DNA from: Syngnathus acus
Lineage: Eukaryota; Chordata; Actinopteri; Syngnathiformes; Syngnathidae
Reading direction: 5' to 3'
Assembly (NCBI RefSeq): GCF_901709675.1
Contig: NC_051099.1
Location: 9,924,501 to 9,988,500 of the forward strand
Length of the DNA: 64,000 bases
This document shows, piece by piece, positions 59,169 to 64,000 of the stretch. The notes beneath the pieces are model-generated. The model searched no databases and was not told the origin of the DNA. It saw only the letters and a program-made list of their open reading frames with translations. The stretch's first letter is position 1. Each line of letters opens with the position of its first letter. Both the position numbers and the translations under genes were made by a program.

Positions 59169-60154
59169 AACTAAAAATGCTTATAAAACATAAACCAAAC
59201 GTTGCAGGTGGTCATTTCTGCATGCGCAGTGATAAACTGGGCACTCTGAAGCCCCCAAGAGCACTTTTTACTATGCCAACCTAACCAGAGTGACGGGAGA
59301 GGCACCATCCAGAAAACGTGCTCAGCTCGTCGAGAAAATGCGATTTAAGCAATAAAACAAAAAATGCTTATAAAACATAAACCAAACGTTGCAGGTGGTC
59401 ATTTCTGCATGCGCAGTGATAAACTCGGCACTCTGAAGCACCCAAGAGCGCTTTTTTCTAGAAAACGTGCTCAGCTCGTCGAGAAAATGCGCTCTAAGCA
59501 ATACAATTAAAAATGCTTATAAAACATAAACCAAACGTTGCAGGTGGTCATTTCTGCATGCGCAGTGATAAACTGGGCACTCTCAAGCCCCCAAGAGCAC
59601 TTTTTACTATGCCAACCTAACCAGAGTGACGGGAGAGGCACCATCCAGAAAACGTGCTCAGTTCGTCGAGAAAATGCGATTTAAGCAATAAAACAAAAAA
59701 TGCTTATAAAACATAAACCAAACGTTGCAGGTGGTCATTTCTTCATGCGCAGTGATAAACCCGGCACTCTGAAGCACCCAAGAGCGCTTTTTACTAGAAA
59801 ACGTGCTCAGCTCGTCGAGAACATGCGCTCTAAGCAATACAATAAAAAATGCTTATAAAACATAAACCAAACGTTGCAGGTGGTCATTTCTTCATGCGCA
59901 GTGATAAACTCGGCACTCTGAAGCACCCAAGAGCACTTTTTACTTTGCCAACCTAACCAGAGTGACGGGAGAGGCACCATCCAGAAAACGTGCTCAGCTC
60001 GTCGAGAAAATGCGATTTAAGCAATAAAACTAAAAATGCTTATAAAACATAAACCAAACGTTGCAGGTTGTCATTTCTTCATGCGCAGTGATAAACTCCG
60101 CACTCTGAAGGACCCAAGAGCGCTTTTTACTTTGCCAACTTAACCAGAGTGACG
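59169..60154 (+). repeat. Satellite A between the SINE and block 10
   Basis: Resumes at AACTAAAAATGC. Order L, S, L (CTCTCAAG), S (ACCCGGC, GAACATGCG), L, junction L is the same as 39049-40029 before block 6. Confidence 0.95.
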
Positions 60155-61054
60155 TGAGGCGACCGGGTGCGGACGCTAACTCACGCCCGGCAAGAGCGCT
60201 CGGAGGGCGGATAGGCATTCACGGAGGTCCCGCCAGCCGGTCCGCGGGCCATTCAGGGTCCCATACATGACCGGGCGCGGTCTCTAACTCAGGCCCGGCA
60301 GGAGTGCTCGGAGGGCGGATAGGCATTCACGGAGGTCCCGCCAGCCGGTCCGCGGGCCATTCAGGGTCCCATACATGACCGGGCGCGGTCTCTAACTCAG
60401 GCCCGGCAGGAGTGCTCGGAGGGCGGATAGGCATTCACGGAGGTCCCGCCAGCAGGTCCGCGGGCCATTCAGGGTCCCATACATGACCGGGCGCGGTCTC
60501 TAACTCAGGCCCGGCAGCAGTGCTCGGAGGGCGGATAGGCATTCACGGAGGTCCCGCCAGCCGGTCCGCGGGCCATTCAGGGTCCCATACATGACCGGGC
60601 GCGGTCTCTAACTCAGGCCCGGCAGGGGTGCTCGGAGGGCGGATAGGCATTCACGGAGGTCCCGCCAGCCGGTCCGCGGGCCATTCAGGGTCCCATACAT
60701 GACCGGGCGCGGTCTCTAACTCAGGCCCGGCAGGAGTGCTCGGAGGGCGGATAGGCATTCACGGAGGTCCCGCCAGCCGGTCCGCGGGCTATTTAGGGTC
60801 CCATAACTGACCGGGCGCGGTCTCTAACTCAGGCCCGGCAGGAGTGCTCGGAGGGCGGATAGGCATTCACGGAGGTACCGCCAGCAGGTCCGCGGGCCAA
60901 TTAGGGTCCCATAAGTGACCGGGCGCGGTCTCTAACCCACGCCCGGCAGGAGTGCTCGGAGGGCGGACAGGCTTTCACGGAGCTCCCGCCAGCCGGTCCG
61001 CGGGCCAAATAGGGTCCCATAAGGGACCGGGGGCGGACGCTAAACCACGCACTC
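60155..61054 (+). repeat. Satellite B block 10 (8 x 108 bp + 36)
   Basis: Eight monomers, 900 bp. It shares GGGTGCGGACG at entry, GGCAGCAGTGC and GGCAGGGGTGC with block 6. It lacks three monomers near the start; its first monomer is a chimera (AAGAGCGCTCGGAGGGCGG). Confidence 0.95.
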
Positions 61055-64000
61055 AACTCGGCACTCTGAAGCACCCAAGAGCGCTTTTTACTAGAAAACG
61101 TGCTCAGCTCGTCGAGAAAATGCACTCTAAGCAATACAATTAAAAATGCTTATAAAACATAAACCAAACGTTGCAGGTGGTCATTTCTTCATGCGCAGTG
61201 ATAAACTCGGCACTCTGAAGCACCCAAGAGCGCTTTTAACTAGAAAACGTGCTCAGCTCGTCGAGAAAATGCGCTCTAAGCAATACAATTAAAAATGCTC
61301 ATAAAACATAAACCAAACGTTGCAGGTGGTCATTTCTTCATGTGCAGTGATAAACTCGGCACTCTGAAGCACCCAAGAGCGCTTTTTACTTTTCCAACCT
61401 AACCAGAGTGACGGGAGAGGCACCATCCAGAAAACGTGCTCAGCTCATCGAGAAAATGCGATTTAAGCAATAAAACTAAAAATGCTTATAAAACATAAAC
61501 CAAACGTTGCAGGTGGTCATTTCTGCATGCGCAGTGATAAACTGGGCACTCTGAAGCCCCCAAGAGCACTTTTTACTATGCCAACCTAACCGGAGTGACG
61601 GGAGAGGCACCATCCAGAAAACGTGCTCAGCTCGTCGAGAAAATGCGATTTAAGCAATAAAACAAAAAATGCTTATAAAACATAAACCAAACGTTGCAGG
61701 TGGTCATTTCTGCATGCGCAGTGATAAACCCGGCACTCTGAAGCACCCAAGAGCGCTTTTTACTAGAAAACGTGCTCAGCTCGTCGAGAACATGCGCTCT
61801 AAGCAATACAATTAAAAATGCTTATAAAACATAAACCAAACGTTGCAGGTGGTCATTTCTTCATGCGCAGTGATAAACTCTGCACTCTGAAGCACCCAAG
61901 AGCACTTTTTACTTTGCCAACCTAACCAGAGTGACGGGAGAGGCACCATCCAGAAAACGTGCTCAGCTCGTCGAGAAAATGCGATTTAAGCAATAAAACT
62001 AAAAATGCTTATAAAACATAAACCAAACGTTGCAGGTTGTCATTTCTTCATGCGCAGTGATAAACTGGGCACTCTGAAGCCCTCAAGAGCACTTTTTACT
62101 ATGCCAACCTAACCAGAGTGACGGGAGAGGCACCATCCAGAAAACGTGCTCAGCTCGTCGAGAAAATGCGATTTAAGCAATAAAATTAAAAATGCTTATA
62201 AAACATAAACCAAACGTTGCAGGTGGTCATTTCTTCATGCGCAGTGATAAACTCGGCACTCTGAAGCACCCAAGAGCGCTTTTAACTAGAAAACGTGCTC
62301 AGCTCGTCGAGAAAATGCGCTCTAAGCAATACAATTAAAAATGCTCATAAAACATAAACCAAACGTTGCAGGTGGTCATTTCTTCATGTGCAGTGATAAA
62401 CTCGGCACTCTGAAGCACCCAAGAGCGCTTTTTACTTTTCCAACCTAACCAGAGTGACGGGAGAGGCACCATCCAGAAAACGTGCTCAGCTCGTCGAGAA
62501 AATGCGATTTAAGCAATAAAACAAAAAATGCTTATAAAACATAAAACAAACGTTGCAGGTGGTCATTTCTTCATGCGCAGTGATAAACTCGGCACTCTGA
62601 AGCACCCAAGAGCGCTTTTTACTTTGCCAACCTAACCAGAGTGACGGGAGAGGCACCATCCAGAAAACGTGCTCAGCTCGTCGAGAAAATGCGATTTAAG
62701 CAATAAAACTAAAAATGCTTATAAAACATAAACCAAACGTTGCAGGTGGTCATTTCTGCATGCGCAGTGATAAACTGGGCACTCTGAAGCCCCCAAGAGC
62801 ACTTTTTACTATGCCAACCTAACCAGAGTGACGGGAGAGGCACCATCCAGAAAACGTGCTCAGCTCGTTGAGAAAATGCGATTTAAGCAATAAAATTAAA
62901 AATGCTTATAAAACATAAACCAAATGTTGCAGGTGGTCATTTCTTCATGCGCAGTGATAAACTCGGCACTCTGAAGCACCCAAGAGCGCTTTTAACTAGA
63001 AAACGTGCTCAGCTCGTCGAGAAAATGCGCTCTAAGCAATACAATTAAAAATGCTCATAAAACATAAACCAAACGTTGCAGGTGGTCATTTCTTCATGTG
63101 CAGTGATAAACTCGGCACTCTGAAGCACCCAAGAGCGCTTTTTACTTTGCCAACCTAACCAGAGTGACGGGAGAGGCACCATCCAGAAAACGTGCTCAGC
63201 TCATCGAGAAAATGCGATTTAAGCAATAAAACTAAAAATGCTTATAAAACATAAACCAAACGTTGCAGGTGGTCATTTCTGCATGCGCAGTGATAAACTG
63301 GGCACTCTGAAGCCCCCAAGAGCACTTTTTACTATGCCAACCTAACCAGAGTGACGGGAGAGGCACCATCCAGAAAACGTGCTCAGCTCGTCGAGAAAAT
63401 GCGATTTAAGCAATAAAACAAAAAATGCTTATAAAACATAAACCAAACGTTGCAGGTGGTCATTTCTGCATGCGCAGTGATAAACTCGGCACTCTGAAGC
63501 ACCCAAGAGCGCTTTTAACTAGAAAACGTGCTCAGCTCGTCGAGAAAATGCGCTCTAAGCAATACAATTAAAAATGCTCATAAAACATAAACCAAACGTT
63601 GCAGGTGGTCATTTCTTCATGTGCAGTGATAAACTCGGCACTCTGAAGCACCCAAGAGCGCTTTTTACTTTGCCAACCTAACCAGAGTGACGGGAGAGGC
63701 ACCATCCAGAAAACGTGCTCAGCTCATCGAGAAAATGCGATTTAAGCAATAAAACTAAAAATGCTTATAAAACATAAACCAAACGTTGCAGGTGGTCATT
63801 TCTGCATGCGCAGTGATAAACTGGGCACTCTGAAGCCCCCAAGAGCACTTTTTACTATGCCAACCTAACCAGAGTGACGGGAGAGGCACCATCCAGAAAA
63901 CGTGCTCAGCTCGTCGAGAAAATGCGATTTAAGCAATAAAACAAAAAATGCTTATAAAACATAAACCAAACGTTGCAGGTGGTCATTTCTGCATGCGCAG
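61055..64000 (+). repeat. Satellite A, final segment (continues beyond window)
   Basis: About 17 units, largely S-L-L, parallel to 41254-42300 and to 35675 onward. The array is cut by the window end inside an L or S unit, so its full length is unknown. Confidence 0.96.

Noticed and set aside
9737-61054. GACCGGGCGCGG in satellite B resembling the start of primate Alu
   Set aside because: The match is about a dozen bases and is followed by unrelated sequence; there is no 7SL-like body or poly(A).
5489-63900. Many 60-110 codon open frames across satellites A and B
   Set aside because: They repeat with the satellites on both strands. Satellite B has a 108-bp period, a multiple of three, so frames stay open. 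There is no start context, codon signature or domain; they are chance frames.
1-64000. CRISPR-like regular repeat arrangement
   Set aside because: Monomers are contiguous 149/187/108-bp satellites without unique spacers, and the elements are eukaryotic.
1-64000. CENP-B box in the satellites
   Set aside because: I looked for TTCG....A..CGGG on both strands of the A and B consensus and did not see it; no claim of centromere function is made.

Overview
The window is almost entirely satellite DNA from an animal genome, most likely a teleost fish. No host gene, rRNA, tRNA or CRISPR array can be supported. The fish assignment rests on the inserted elements: an intact Rex1/Babar-like LINE, a tRNA-derived SINE of a type common in teleosts, and hAT-type non-autonomous transposons. 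Nothing identifies the species. The array could be centromeric or pericentromeric heterochromatin, but nothing in the sequence proves that.

Two unrelated satellites are interleaved. Satellite A has two monomer forms: long (L, 187 bp) and short (S, 149 bp). They differ mainly by a 38-bp segment present only in L. The prevailing order is S-L-L, a 523-bp trimer, often paired into a 1046-bp hexamer. Satellite B is a GC- and CpG-rich 108-bp monomer in ten blocks, at 9737-10960, 20841-21725, 28901-30987, 33478-34377, 34775-35674, 40030-41253, 43991-45538, 49597-51038, 51438-52229 and 60155-61054. All ten blocks join satellite A at the same two points. After allowing for small visible indels, every block is n x 108 + 36 bp long, with n between 7 and 19. 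One ancestral A/B junction pair was therefore copied as part of a larger repeat, while B monomers were gained and lost inside each block.

Foreign insertions: a hAT-like element at 8063-9191 and its duplicate at 42309-43445, each with the same 8-bp target duplication; a Rex1-like LINE at 16475-19675 (minus strand, uninterrupted 992-codon ORF) and an apparently identical 3' fragment at 13592-14436; a 2.26-kb candidate solo LTR at 24870-27125; and a tRNA-derived SINE at 58848-59168 (minus strand).

History that can be read from the sequence: the truncated LINE looks like the product of a local tandem duplication whose breakpoint lies inside the LINE, not a separate insertion. The two hAT copies belong to a segment duplicated about 34.25 kb apart. 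The flanks of satellite B blocks 6 and 10 are duplicates that differ by presence or absence of the SINE. Empty-site paralogues exist for the LINE, hAT and SINE. The most interesting structural point is that the L-specific 38-bp segment hosts the hAT insertion, the LTR insertion and the satellite B breakpoint. The S and L lengths also match a nucleosome core and a nucleosome plus linker.
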